The notes: a model not told the origin generated them from the sequence alone. A DNA stretch of 43,755 nucleotides from Sphingomonas sp. PAMC 26621 (GCF_000251145.1 NZ_AIDW01000030.1:1-43755), one strand, 5' to 3'. Positions 15,277 through 23,062 are shown, counted from the stretch's first letter. Made by a program: numbers and translations.

Positions 15277-15437
15277 ATGACGACCGTTGCCAATCCCGCT
15301 GGCGTCACCTGGCCCCAGCCCACGCCGCCCTTTCATTCGTCAACTGGCTGGACGCCGACACGTATCCGCCTTGCCGCGTATGCGTCGCGCACGAGCTGCG
15401 TCGCGCCGCTGACATCCGAAACCGGAGATTTGCATGA
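15277..15437 (+). pseudogene. Possible small ORF, frame broken
   Basis: ATG 15277 follows the repeated leader and begins MTTVANPA. More protein-like sequence sits in the neighbouring frame (LSFVNWLDADTYPPCRVCVAHELRRAADIRNRRFA, stop at 15435-15437), so a one-base shift is suspected. No family recognised. Confidence 0.3.
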
Positions 15438-15459
15438 TGACCGTTCCCGCATGGCGCGG

Positions 15460-15490
15460 CGCGATTATCGGGAAGGCCGATAATCGCGCG
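15460..15490. repeat. Strong hairpin, candidate resolvase site
   Basis: GCGCGATTATCGG (15460-15472), GAAGG, CCGATAATCGCGC (15478-15490): perfect 13-bp arms with a 5-nt loop, about 100 bp upstream of a serine recombinase gene. It lacks a T run, so it is less likely to be a simple terminator. It may be part of the res site or an attenuator. Confidence 0.5.
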
Positions 15491-15590
15491 CATCGCTTCG
15501 CGATGCAGAAATCAACAATTTTGCATCGTTTCAAAAACGGCTGTTTTCCGCGGCCTTCCGCTATGCACATTTCTGATACAAAAGAGGGCC

Positions 15591-16160
15591 ATGATTTTGG
15601 GCTATGCGCGCGTCTCGACAGGGGGACAGGATTTGACCCAGCAAGCGGAGGCGCTTCGCGCCGCTGGTTGTCAGAAGATTATTCGCGAGACGCGCAGCGC
15701 CGGCGCCAACGCCGATCGGCCAAAATTACGGCAAGCCTTGAAGTCGCTAGAACCGGGCGACGTGCTGGTGGTGACTGCGATCGACAGGCTGGCACGCGAC
15801 ACGCGCGACCTTTTGAATATCCTGCACGAGGTCAAACTATCGGAAGCGGGTTTCCGATCGATCGCGGAGCCGTTGGTAGATACGTCGTCGGAGCTGGCCG
15901 AGGTAGTGATTGCCGTTCTCGGGATCGCAGCCAAATGGGAGCGAGGGCGCATCATCGCACGCACAACGGCGGGACGGGTTCAGGCGAAGGCCGCAGGGAT
16001 CAAGTTCGGTCGCAAGCCGACACTGACACCTCACCAGATACGCGAGGCGTCTGCACGCGTTGCCAGCGGCGAGACACAGCGCAACGTCGCGCGATCCTTC
16101 AACGTGAGCCAAGCCACAATTTCGCGGATTGTGACGCGGACCGAGGAACAGCAAATATGA
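15591..16160 (+). CDS. Serine recombinase (resolvase/invertase family)
   Basis: 189 residues. The catalytic N-domain begins MILGYARVSTGGQDLTQQ with the nucleophile Ser in YARVST. It continues with VVTAIDRLARDTRDLLNI (the conserved Arg motif) and ends in AAKWERGRIIARTTAGR. A C-terminal helix-turn-helix follows (ETQRNVARSFNVSQATISRIV). The length is that of Tn3-type resolvases. Likely role: resolving plasmid multimers or cointegrates. Its stop codon overlaps the next start (ATGA), so the pair is coupled. The hairpin at 15460-15490 lies upstream. Confidence 0.9.
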   Translation: MILGYARVSTGGQDLTQQAEALRAAGCQKIIRETRSAGANADRPKLRQALKSLEPGDVLVVTAIDRLARDTRDLLNILHEVKLSEAGFRSIAEPLVDTSSELAEVVIAVLGIAAKWERGRIIARTTAGRVQAKAAGIKFGRKPTLTPHQIREASARVASGETQRNVARSFNVSQATISRIVTRTEEQQI

Positions 16161-16504
16161 GCCGGTACGATTTTGAGGGGAACGGCGCGCGCCTCGCGAT
16201 CGGATGGGACGCGCCGCTTGCGTCGTTCTTTCTGACCGTCTGGACGGACGCCCTGCAGGACGGTTCGGAAGACGAGCCGCCTTTGATTTGGTTAGGCGCG
16301 TCCTATGCCGAGGTCAGTCATCCCGGCGTATTGGTGACGATCGCGAAGCGTCACGTTCCGGAGATCCCGGCCCACCTGGCGCGAACGCTTATGGTCGACC
16401 AGCTCAAGGCCCCTGCCCGGCCGCTTGCGGCTGGCAACTCGACAATGGACCGCCTCTTAAACACGTTGACCGGCCAACCGCCGATCAACCCGACAGCGCA
16501 CTAG
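16157..16504 (+). CDS. Small hypothetical protein coupled to the resolvase
   Basis: 115 residues (MSRYDFEGNGARLAIGWDAPLASFFLTVWTDALQDGSEDEPPLIWLGASYAEVSHPGVL...). No family recognised; soluble, mixed composition, no signal peptide. The ATG overlaps the resolvase TGA (ATGA). The frame is open far upstream because of high GC, but only this coupled part is supported. It ends tail to tail with the next gene: a single CTAG at 16501-16504 supplies the stop codons of both. Confidence 0.6.
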   Translation: MSRYDFEGNGARLAIGWDAPLASFFLTVWTDALQDGSEDEPPLIWLGASYAEVSHPGVLVTIAKRHVPEIPAHLARTLMVDQLKAPARPLAAGNSTMDRLLNTLTGQPPINPTAH

Positions 16505-16695
16505 TCCTTATGTTCGGTATAGCCCTCTTGCTTCGCCAGCGCGTCAACCGCGCGCTCGATCGCCGTAACAAGCGACCAGCCCTTTTCTTCGCGGATACGC
16601 TGCAACAGTTCGTGCTTATCGGCCGCGAGACGGGCGTAAACCGACCCCATCGCGCCACGAGAAGGCCGACCGCGCGGCTTTGCTTGATCGTCCAT
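16501..16695 (-). CDS. Small putative DNA-binding regulator (ribbon-helix-helix-like)
   Basis: 64 residues: MDDQAKPRGRPSRGAMGSVYARLAADKHELLQRIREEKGWSLVTAIERAVDALAKQEG. A basic GRP-rich N-terminus leads into a segment with the length and helix pattern of Arc/CopG-type ribbon-helix-helix repressors. The assignment is tentative because no strand signature is conclusive. ATG 16695 has AGGAGC upstream. It is preceded at 16751-16760 by ACGATATCGT, the palindrome also found at the DUF932 promoter, which fits autoregulation (inference). Confidence 0.55.
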   Translation of the reverse strand: MDDQAKPRGRPSRGAMGSVYARLAADKHELLQRIREEKGWSLVTAIERAVDALAKQEGYTEHKD

Positions 16696-16750
16696 AATGC
16701 TCCTACACCGATCGCGTTTGACGATGGCAGGAGCGATCATAGGCGATTTA

Positions 16751-16760
16751 ACGATATCGT
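16751..16760. promoter_or_regulatory. ACGATATCGT palindrome upstream of the small regulator gene
   Basis: A 10-bp perfect palindrome identical to 14179-14188, in the AT-rich gap between the divergent 16695 and 16820 genes. Probable operator. Confidence 0.55.
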
Positions 16761-16819
16761 GCTAGGGTGGCGTCATCGGATGACGTAAGCACCCCCGGCC
16801 GAGTAACGGAGGAACGATA

Positions 16820-17035
16820 ATGCAAGAATTATGGGACGGCATTCGCGGTATTAGCGAAGCGATCGGCTACCTATTCATTGCAGGATTGATCCTTTGGGGA
16901 CTGTTCGTGCGCGGATCGACGCCCTTCGGGCGCAATCGCGGAGCAGGACGCGGAGGGGAAGGCCCCTACCGTTACGATCAATCGGCCCAAGAACTTTATG
17001 ACCGCAATCTCCGGAAGGGTCCGGACAACCATTGA
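16820..17035 (+). CDS. Small single-pass membrane protein
   Basis: 71 residues with GGAGGAACGATA before the ATG. Residues 12-30 (SEAIGYLFIAGLILWGLFV) form one transmembrane helix. The remainder is Gly/Arg-rich and polar (GRNRGAGRGGEGPYRYDQSAQELYDRN). No family recognised. It lies just upstream of parA2 and may share its promoter. Confidence 0.6.
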   Translation: MQELWDGIRGISEAIGYLFIAGLILWGLFVRGSTPFGRNRGAGRGGEGPYRYDQSAQELYDRNLRKGPDNH

Positions 17036-17064
17036 TCCCGGCATAGCCGGTGGAGGCTTGAGCC

Positions 17065-17835
17065 ATGCAGACGATCGTAATCAACAATCAGAAGGGCGGC
17101 GTCGGAAAGACGTTGTTTTCCGTACACCTTGCTTGGTTTTTGGCCGAGCTAAAGGCGAGCGTCCTGTTCATCGACCTAGATTGCCAAGCCAACTCCAGCA
17201 CCGTTTTACAGGCTGAACGGAAAGGCGGCTATGCAGCCGACCTATTCGAGACAGGCAAGCTAGATCCTTTAACCGCCGAGCCGGGCATCACCGTCTTAGC
17301 CAGCGACGGACGCCTAGACACCATTGAGGCGGCGGGCGCGGATGCGATGATTCCGCAGTTCGCGAAGATCGCGGGTGCGTTTGATTTTTGTGTGGTCGAC
17401 ACCCCGCCCGCCTGGGGCTGGCGGAACTTCTCTGCAATGGCCGTTTGCGATCACGTAATTGCGCCGATCGAATTGAAGGACTTCGCGATAAGCGGCGTCG
17501 GCAAGCTATTGCAGTCGATGAAGAATGTTCAAGATAAAGGAAGAAACGGCAAGCCCGTTAACTTTCTTGGTTTGCTCGCTTCGCGGTTCAACAGCCATTC
17601 GCAGCGCGAACGCGACAATCTACAGACGCTTATAAACGCGCTTGGCTCAGATATGTTATTTCCGGGTGTGATTACTAACCGAGACGGATACGAACAGGCA
17701 ATGTCCGACGCTGTTCCGGTTTGGACAATCAAGACTTCCGGCGCGAAAGTTGCGGGCGCAGAAATCCGGAAGATACTTACGACGGTTTACGAGCGGGTTG
17801 CACCTAAGCAGCCCGAAACGACGGAGGCTAAGTAA
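17065..17835 (+). CDS. parA: ParA-family partition ATPase (module 2, type Ib-like)
   Basis: 256 residues without an N-terminal HTH. Deviant Walker A is at the very N-terminus, INNQKGGVGKTLFSVHLAWFLA. A' is VLFIDLDCQANSST and Walker B FCVVDTPPAWGWRN. This short form is the type Ib / MinD-like class, unlike the long ParA of module 1. The start has GGAGG upstream. The stop overlaps the parB2 ATG by one base (TAATG). It should position the replicon through the second palindrome family at 18.6-23.1 kb. Confidence 0.92.
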   Translation: MQTIVINNQKGGVGKTLFSVHLAWFLAELKASVLFIDLDCQANSSTVLQAERKGGYAADLFETGKLDPLTAEPGITVLASDGRLDTIEAAGADAMIPQFAKIAGAFDFCVVDTPPAWGWRNFSAMAVCDHVIAPIELKDFAISGVGKLLQSMKNVQDKGRNGKPVNFLGLLASRFNSHSQRERDNLQTLINALGSDMLFPGVITNRDGYEQAMSDAVPVWTIKTSGAKVAGAEIRKILTTVYERVAPKQPETTEAK

Positions 17836-18953
17836 TGTCCAAATTTGGAAGCCTACTTGGCGACGTTGCATTTACGCTCAATTCTAACGCGAGCGCGGTT
17901 GCTATTCAGATGATCCCGCTCGATCGGATCACGAGCGACCCAAACAATCCTCGCAAGATTTTCGATCAGACGCAGCTTGAGGAAATGGCGCAGTCGATCA
18001 AAGAGCGCGGGATTCTACAGCCGATCACCGTTCGCCCGCTGGAAGGCGGAACGTCGTTTATGGTCCGCTATGGCGATCGGCGCTTTCGCGCCGCCCGGAT
18101 TGCCGGGCTAACCGAAATCCGCGCGATCGTGACGACCGCTGATGTGTCCGAAGATGATTTGTTCGATCAAGTCATAGAGAACGACCAGCGCGCGGCGCTG
18201 ACTACCGCCGAAATGGGCGAGGCGATCGGAGCTGCGTTGGCGCGAGGCGACAAGGCAGCGGACATAGCGAAGAAGCTAGGACGACCGAAATCGGTAATCG
18301 CGGAATATTCCGCGTTGCAGGAAATGCCGCCATTCCTTCGCGCCCTGGCCGACACGACCGCAATCCGAACGCTCTACGAGCTTTATCAAGGTTGGAAGGC
18401 AGACCCGGCAAAGGTCAAGACGTTTGTTGCCGACAGTGACGGAACAGGTATTCGACGAGCTGCGGCGCGTGAGCTTGTACGCGGAGCGGACGCAGTAAAT
18501 AAGCGCCCGGCACCAGCTCCAGCAGCAACCCCAAACGCCGATGAGCCGCCCCTACCGCTGGAACCAGACGACAAAAGTTCGTCCGGACGAACTTCCGCCG
18601 ACGATGAAAAAGGTTCGTCCGGACGAACTTCCGCGCCAGCTCCAAACGGATCGACAGCGAAAGACCCACCGGCCGAGACGGGAAAAGACGCGGAAAACCT
18701 ATCAGCTCCAGTAACGAAGCCCGTTGCAAAGGATGCGACACCGGCAGCGCCAAAGGGTGAGGGAAAGCCCGCGCAATCCGCGCCTGAAAAATCCCGTGCG
18801 ACTGACAGCAGCAAGCCAAGCCTTCCTGTCATGGTGCATGGGCGAGCAGCGAGGCTTATCATGCCGCCAGTTGTTCGCGTCGTGTTTGACGATGACGGAG
18901 CGGAAGAGTCCGTTGATCCAAACGACGTTAGCCTTTTGGGGTTCGGTTCATAA
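17835..18953 (+). CDS. parB: ParB-family partition protein (module 2) with palindrome-encoded repeats
   Basis: 372 residues. The N-terminal ParB domain has IPLDRITSDPNNPRKIFDQTQLEEMAQSIKERGILQPITVRPL and the motif VRYGDRRFRAARIAGL. The HTH lies at KAADIAKKLGRPKSVIAEYSAL. The C-terminal half is a Pro/Ala-rich linker and a short ending VVRVVFDDDGAEE. Residues about 247-266 contain two GRTSA repeats (SSSGRTSADDEKGSSGRTSA), each encoded by the 20-bp palindrome found elsewhere between genes. The centromere-like site has therefore been placed inside the gene, in frame, in a disordered linker. Confidence 0.9.
   Translation: MSKFGSLLGDVAFTLNSNASAVAIQMIPLDRITSDPNNPRKIFDQTQLEEMAQSIKERGILQPITVRPLEGGTSFMVRYGDRRFRAARIAGLTEIRAIVTTADVSEDDLFDQVIENDQRAALTTAEMGEAIGAALARGDKAADIAKKLGRPKSVIAEYSALQEMPPFLRALADTTAIRTLYELYQGWKADPAKVKTFVADSDGTGIRRAAARELVRGADAVNKRPAPAPAATPNADEPPLPLEPDDKSSSGRTSADDEKGSSGRTSAPAPNGSTAKDPPAETGKDAENLSAPVTKPVAKDATPAAPKGEGKPAQSAPEKSRATDSSKPSLPVMVHGRAARLIMPPVVRVVFDDDGAEESVDPNDVSLLGFGS
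18575..18630. repeat. parS: Candidate parS2 palindromes, two copies inside parB2
   Basis: AAGTTCGTCCGGACGAACTT at 18575-18594 (perfect 20-bp palindrome) and a one-mismatch copy at 18611-18630, 36 bp apart and in the same reading frame. Identical or near-identical copies lie at 20692, 22480 and 23063. Confidence 0.7.
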
Positions 18954-19305
18954 AGGGAGGGGGATGGCGTCTGCCGCTTCGCGGCACCGTTCATTCAGTC
19001 GCTACGCTCCCCAAGCCCCCAAGCGGGGTCTTGGCCCTTACGGGTTCCAATCACTGACGAAGAGGCGGCGCGGAAGAGCGCCGCAGAAAGTGCCGGCGAA
19101 AGCCGGCGCGTAGTTTGTAGAAAGGGGGGAAAGGACGCACGCGCCCTCTCCCCCGCAACGACAATCTAGGGGACCGAGGCTCAGTCGCTAAAGCTCCCTG
19201 CGCCCGCACCACTCCCCTAGATTCTCGCTGCCCCCCTCTCCCCGTTAGATTCCACGATGAAGGAGTTTGCGGGGTGTTCCCGCCAGCCAATGAAGGGATC
19301 GCAAA
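18954..19305. other. Intergenic region with short hairpins
   Basis: 350 bp after parB2 without a supportable gene. It contains small GC dyads (GCCGCTTCGCGGC near 18971, GCCGGCGAAAGCCGGC near 19092) and two similar segments around TCAGTCGCTA (18995 and 19180). Possible terminator or attenuator structures; nothing decisive. Confidence 0.4.
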
Positions 19306-19605
19306 ATGCGCTGGATCATCATCACCGACAAAATCGACGACGGTAACGCAGTCAACTTCGGCCAGTTCGACGACGAAACGCGGCGCTGCCAGAACGAGAG
19401 CAAGGTTGCCGACGCACTGGCAACGATGCCGACCGAGTTCGAGCTTTTGGACGATGACGGCGAGGTCTATTTTGAGGGTCGCACCCGTTGCATCAACCAC
19501 GGCGCGGACCTCGCTTTCGCCCCGCTCGATTGGGCCGAAGCCTACGGCTGCACCGAATTACGATATCGGCCCGTCCGTTCGGACGAACCTTGGAAAACCC
19601 TCTGA
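19306..19605 (+). CDS. Hypothetical acidic protein
   Basis: 99 residues, acidic (MRWIIITDKIDDGNAVNFGQFDDETRRCQNESKVADAL...). No family recognised. The ATG follows AGGGATCGCAAA, a 12-base leader also found directly before the SRAP gene start. Near the stop (19581-19591) is GGACGAACCTT, half of the parS2 palindrome with one change. It is followed closely by the 269-residue hypothetical, probably in one transcript. Confidence 0.6.
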   Translation: MRWIIITDKIDDGNAVNFGQFDDETRRCQNESKVADALATMPTEFELLDDDGEVYFEGRTRCINHGADLAFAPLDWAEAYGCTELRYRPVRSDEPWKTL

Positions 19606-19656
19606 TCCATTGCGGGCCGGGCAACGTCCCGGCCCCTCTTTTTCGAGGATGCCGAT

Positions 19657-20466
19657 ATGACCACCACCACCAAGACCCGCGACGCGCTAGGCGAACAGAT
19701 CATCACCGCAGGACTCGCGGAGAATGATTTCATTCTGGACCTTAATGGCGGTTTGACCGTGCCAAGCGGCTTCCCCCTGCCCTCCCCTTGGGATCTTCCT
19801 TCCCGCCTGTTCCGGTTTCCGATCGAGGTATGCAAGGCGCGAGGCGATCGGCCCCGCACGATCGGCCTTCGTCACCCTGATCTAGCCGGGCATCCGTTCG
19901 TGCAGCACGTCGAGGCAGCGTTAGGGTTCAAGCTGGACCCGAACGGCGCACCCAACGAAAACGGCTACAGCACTTGCGAAAGTTTCGGTTGGTTTCACGC
20001 GGTCGACCTCGTGACGGCGGGCCAGTGGCGCGCGTTGCTTGATACGTCCGACTTCACCACCACCCGCAGCATCTTCAACGCGGTGGATTTTGGTTTGCGA
20101 TATTCAGACCATAGCGAGGGGGGGAAGCGCCACGGCCACCTTTCCACGTCGGAGGCCCGGCAGATCATGGACGAGCTTGGAGCTACCGAACCGACCAATC
20201 GCGCCTCTATCATTCGGGAACTCGGCAAACCGTCAGCTTGCAATTCAGAGGGCAAGAAAGGCGGCGAGCGTTGGCCGATCAACGGGAAAGCCAGCAGCCT
20301 TGAGGATCAGGCGTGGGCGATGATTTTCGGAATTGAAGACGGATGGTTTGAGTATGACCGAGCCGGATTCTTGCAATGGTCCGTGAAGGGACGCGACAGG
20401 TACAGCGCCGGGAATGCCGTCACCTACGTTGAGGCGAAGACAGGACAGGCAGCGTTCGCGTTTTAG
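19657..20466 (+). CDS. Hypothetical plasmid protein
   Basis: 269 residues starting MTTTTKTRDALGEQIITAGLAENDFILDLNGGL, with GAGG 9 nt before the ATG. Notable segments are STCESFGWFHAVDLVTAGQWRALL, TTRSIFNAVDFGLRYSDHSEGGKRHGHLS and a C-terminal WSVKGRDRYSAGNAVTYVEAKTG. It is soluble with no recognised domain. Position between the partition and mobilization genes suggests a backbone function. It is the largest unexplained gene of module 2, so an unrecognised replication protein cannot be excluded. Confidence 0.55.
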   Translation: MTTTTKTRDALGEQIITAGLAENDFILDLNGGLTVPSGFPLPSPWDLPSRLFRFPIEVCKARGDRPRTIGLRHPDLAGHPFVQHVEAALGFKLDPNGAPNENGYSTCESFGWFHAVDLVTAGQWRALLDTSDFTTTRSIFNAVDFGLRYSDHSEGGKRHGHLSTSEARQIMDELGATEPTNRASIIRELGKPSACNSEGKKGGERWPINGKASSLEDQAWAMIFGIEDGWFEYDRAGFLQWSVKGRDRYSAGNAVTYVEAKTGQAAFAF

Positions 20467-20551
20467 AATGAGTGAGTGACGGCGCGGAACAGGGGTAAAA
20501 ACTGCGCCGTCAGAAGGATAACAGAGGGCAGGGGATTACGATCCGGGCGGT

Positions 20552-20610
20552 GCGAAAATGCCCCCGTGACGATCGGCGCAAGAGCTGGATCGTCACGGGG
20601 GCATTTTCGC
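20552..20610. terminator. Large perfect hairpin, bidirectional terminator candidate
   Basis: Perfect 23-bp arms at 20552-20574 and 20588-20610 around a 13-nt loop. The stem is G/C-rich inside (GCCCCCGTGACGATC) with AAAA on the left and TTTT on the right, so it could terminate transcription in both directions. It lies between the hypothetical gene and mobC. A role near the transfer origin is an alternative. Confidence 0.7.
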
Positions 20611-20691
20611 GCGAGCCGGGCTTTGCCCGGCGTTCGACCGAGAGAGGGCAGGGGGAGGGGCAAACGAGCGGTCAGAAGCGATCGTTAGCGA

Positions 20692-20711
20692 AAGTTCGTC
20701 CGGACGAACGA
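20692..20711. repeat. parS: Candidate parS2 palindrome upstream of mobC
   Basis: A 16-bp perfect core GTTCGTCCGGACGAAC (20694-20709) within the 20-bp family sequence, about 65 bp before the mobC start. A site here could also let ParB2 repress the mobilization operon (inference). Confidence 0.7.
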
Positions 20712-20774
20712 TTTTAACTCTTGTGGTATGATGGCGGGATAGGCTTACAGCCGGTTTTGTAATACATTCCGCCG

Positions 20775-21302
20775 ATGGCTACATTCATTGTTCGATTGGC
20801 TGACGACGTTGCCGCCCGGTTTGATAAGCTCGCCGCGAGTTACGGTGGACGGTCGAAGGCGTTGCGTCTCGTCATCGGAGACGCGTGCAATCAAGCGAAA
20901 CCGCTTCCCGAGGTTCAGCCGTCAAGTGGTCGATACCGCGTTGAGATTAAGTTGAACGAGGGTGACGCGAAGCGGCTGGAGGCGATGGCCGACGAACGCG
21001 GGTTGACGCGAACAGACTGGATTGTCGCGCTGATTCAGACCCGGCTAAACGGTGCGCCGGTTCCGGTAGTCGACCAGCGGCAGACGCTAACCGACATTCG
21101 CATTCAGCTTCGCGGGATCGCAAAAAACGTCAATCAAGTCGTGAAGGCGTTCCACGCTGCGAACATGGAGGATAGCCGTTTGGAGGTAAGCCGCGAGGTT
21201 GCGCGCTTGGCTGCGATGGCGGAATCAGTAAGCGAACAAGTCGAGGCGATCGGTGACGCGATGCGCGGCGACCTATCCTATTGGAGAGCCGGGGATGAGT
21301 GA
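20775..21302 (+). CDS. mobC: MobC-like mobilization accessory protein
   Basis: 175 residues. The N-terminus looks like a ribbon-helix-helix (MATFIVRLADDVAARFDKLA) and is followed by a second RHH-like segment (YRVEIKLNEGDAKRLEAMADERGLTRTDWIVALI). It ends with a MobC-type region LTDIRIQLRGIAKNVNQVVKAFHAANMED, in which the NVNQ motif is characteristic. MobC proteins help the relaxase open oriT. The gene overlaps the relaxase start by 8 bp, so they are co-translated. Confidence 0.8.
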   Translation: MATFIVRLADDVAARFDKLAASYGGRSKALRLVIGDACNQAKPLPEVQPSSGRYRVEIKLNEGDAKRLEAMADERGLTRTDWIVALIQTRLNGAPVPVVDQRQTLTDIRIQLRGIAKNVNQVVKAFHAANMEDSRLEVSREVARLAAMAESVSEQVEAIGDAMRGDLSYWRAGDE

Positions 21303-22470
21303 CGGCCCGAAGATCGAGTTTCTAGACACCACCTGGCGCGCACCAGCAGGAGGCAAAACAACAGGCTCGAAAGGCCGGTTGAATATACCGGCTGGCAAAA
21401 GCTCCAGAGGGGGAGGGGGCGGTAGCGTTGCGGCGACAAAGGCAAAGCTCCAGCGGATCACGAACCGCGTCCCGGAGGTCATGGTCAAGGTTTCCGGCCG
21501 TCAACGTGGTGGGGCGCATACCGCCGCGCACTTGGAGTATATCGGCCGACACGGAAAACTTGAGGTCGAGACGAGCGACGGCGAAAAGCTGGAAAGCGTG
21601 AAAGACCTTCGCGAGCTAGCGCAGGATTGGGCCGAGGATGAAGCGGCGACCACCAAGCGCCGCGAACCGCTTACGTCGATTTCGTTGGTTCTATCCATGC
21701 CGCCCGGCACCGATCCGGACACGGTGTATCAGGCAGCGCGGGCGTTCGCTCGCACCGAGCTGGAGCGCTTTCCCTACGCAATGGCGCTGCACACAGACGC
21801 GGATCATCCGCACGTTCATTTAACGGTCGCGGCCCGAGGGGAAGGCGGGGAGAGATTCAATCCGAGGAAGGACGATCTAGCCGGATGGCGCGAGAGCTTC
21901 GCACGCGAGTTACGGGCGCGCGGTATCGAAGCCGAGGCAACACCTCGCCGAGCGCGGGGCGTTATTCAGAAGATGGAGCGGACGCCTATCCGCAAGATAC
22001 GCGATCGGGCGGAGGCCGGAACGGCCGAGCTGCCCCGCGTATTGCAATCGAGCCGAGCCGAGGCCGCAGCTATGGCACAGGAGAAGCCAGCCAAGGCGCG
22101 ACCGTGGGAGGTGAGCGCGATCGTTCGGCAATCCGAGGTGCGAGCGTCTTACGAGAAGGCCGCTAGCGAACTGGACGCCAGCGCCGACCCCGCCGATCGA
22201 AAGCTGGCCCAGCAGACGCGGGCGTTCGTCGCTTCGATGCCTGATCCAATGACACGGGATCGCGACCAAGCCCGGCAGATGGCAGAGGCGACAAGGAATG
22301 TCCGCGATAGCGAACGGGATCGGGAGGGTAAGCCAGTGACCCGAGCCGGGCCGGTTCCTCCAGCGAGGTCAGAACGGCAACGGCCGACCCAGCAGCCGCA
22401 GCCAGAGCAGACGAACGACAAGCCTCGTGCGACACCGAGGACGCCAAAGCGGCCCGATCGAACCCGATAG
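21295..22470 (+). CDS. mobA: Relaxase / mobilization protein (MobA/VirD2-like)
   Basis: 391 residues. The relaxase core contains HLEYIGRHGKLEVE, TSISLVLSMPPGTDPDTVYQAARAFARTEL and the metal-binding histidine motif ALHTDADHPHVHLTV (HxDxxHPHxH type). The strand pattern is that of VirD2-like MOBP/MOBQ relaxases. The C-terminal third is hydrophilic and Arg/Pro-rich. It should nick oriT, which probably lies in 20467-20774. No conjugation (type IV secretion) genes are present, so the element would be mobilizable rather than self-transmissible. The ATG lies inside the mobC stop region. Confidence 0.88.
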   Translation: MSDGPKIEFLDTTWRAPAGGKTTGSKGRLNIPAGKSSRGGGGGSVAATKAKLQRITNRVPEVMVKVSGRQRGGAHTAAHLEYIGRHGKLEVETSDGEKLESVKDLRELAQDWAEDEAATTKRREPLTSISLVLSMPPGTDPDTVYQAARAFARTELERFPYAMALHTDADHPHVHLTVAARGEGGERFNPRKDDLAGWRESFARELRARGIEAEATPRRARGVIQKMERTPIRKIRDRAEAGTAELPRVLQSSRAEAAAMAQEKPAKARPWEVSAIVRQSEVRASYEKAASELDASADPADRKLAQQTRAFVASMPDPMTRDRDQARQMAEATRNVRDSERDREGKPVTRAGPVPPARSERQRPTQQPQPEQTNDKPRATPRTPKRPDRTR

Positions 22471-22479
22471 TTTTGCGGA

Positions 22480-22499
22480 AAGTTCGTCCGGACGAACTT
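22480..22499. repeat. parS: Candidate parS2 palindrome downstream of mobA
   Basis: AAGTTCGTCCGGACGAACTT, perfect; extends to a 22-bp palindrome (22479-22500). It lies 9 bp after the relaxase stop. Confidence 0.72.
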
Positions 22500-22512
22500 T
22501 TGCGGCTTGTCT

Positions 22513-23043
22513 CTAAGGCGCTACCCGTGCGCTTCGGTTCCACCAACGGGGCTTAGGTGCGGTTGAAGGGTCGAAGCCAAGGGCGCTTCGGCCTTGTATG
22601 TGAAGAGTGGCAAGGGCGTCGTCAATCAGGCTGTATTCAAGGTTGTAGGCATCAAACGGGTCTTCAAAATCGATTCCGTCGAGATCAATCGCGAGCTTGG
22701 AGAGAACCCCATCCGTTTCAGGAGGTAGGATCAGCCTCGCAACGGCCCCAGCGTTTTCGATATTCCGCTTTGCGGCAGAGTACCGCTCGGCGCTCTTCTT
22801 TTTAAACTCTTCACTGTAATGTTTACCCGCTCCCTCAATTTCGTCGGCCCAACGCCCGACGATCAAGCGCATTTCACCAAGCGCAGAACATACGTCGACA
22901 TATGCGGTTAGCTGTCGTTCCCACGTCTTTTCATCTTTATACCGCGAGAGCGCCCAGCGAACGGCGAGACGCGCGATCGCGATTGCGCCAACGAATTGAA
23001 CAGCGAGTTTCGCAACTTCCAACCAGACCTGATCCGCACTCAT
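22513..23043 (-). CDS. Hypothetical protein with N-terminal membrane anchor
   Basis: 176 residues. Residues about 9-30 (AKLAVQFVGAIAIARLAVRWAL) form a transmembrane or amphipathic helix. The rest is a charged helical domain (WERQLTAYVDVCSALGEMRLIVGRWADEIEG...). No family recognised. The gene is cleanly bracketed by two copies of the parS2 palindrome (22480 and 23063), the only gene so framed. A surface-exclusion or membrane-partner role would be a guess. Confidence 0.6.
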   Translation of the reverse strand: MSADQVWLEVAKLAVQFVGAIAIARLAVRWALSRYKDEKTWERQLTAYVDVCSALGEMRLIVGRWADEIEGAGKHYSEEFKKKSAERYSAAKRNIENAGAVARLILPPETDGVLSKLAIDLDGIDFEDPFDAYNLEYSLIDDALATLHIQGRSALGFDPSTAPKPRWWNRSARVAP

Positions 23044-23062
23044 CGAATTTTCCTATCGGGGA

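Noticed and set aside
15434..16156. Long open frame leading into the 16157 gene
   Set aside because: Overlaps the resolvase in another frame; only the part after the ATGA overlap at 16157 is supported.
18575..18630. Possible CRISPR or tandem repeat
   Set aside because: Only two copies 36 bp apart within an open reading frame, and the unit is a palindrome found singly elsewhere; not a repeat-spacer array.
18386..18994. 202-codon minus-strand frame opposite parB2
   Set aside because: Ser/Gly/Ala-rich translation of the complement of the parB2 linker; no start signal.
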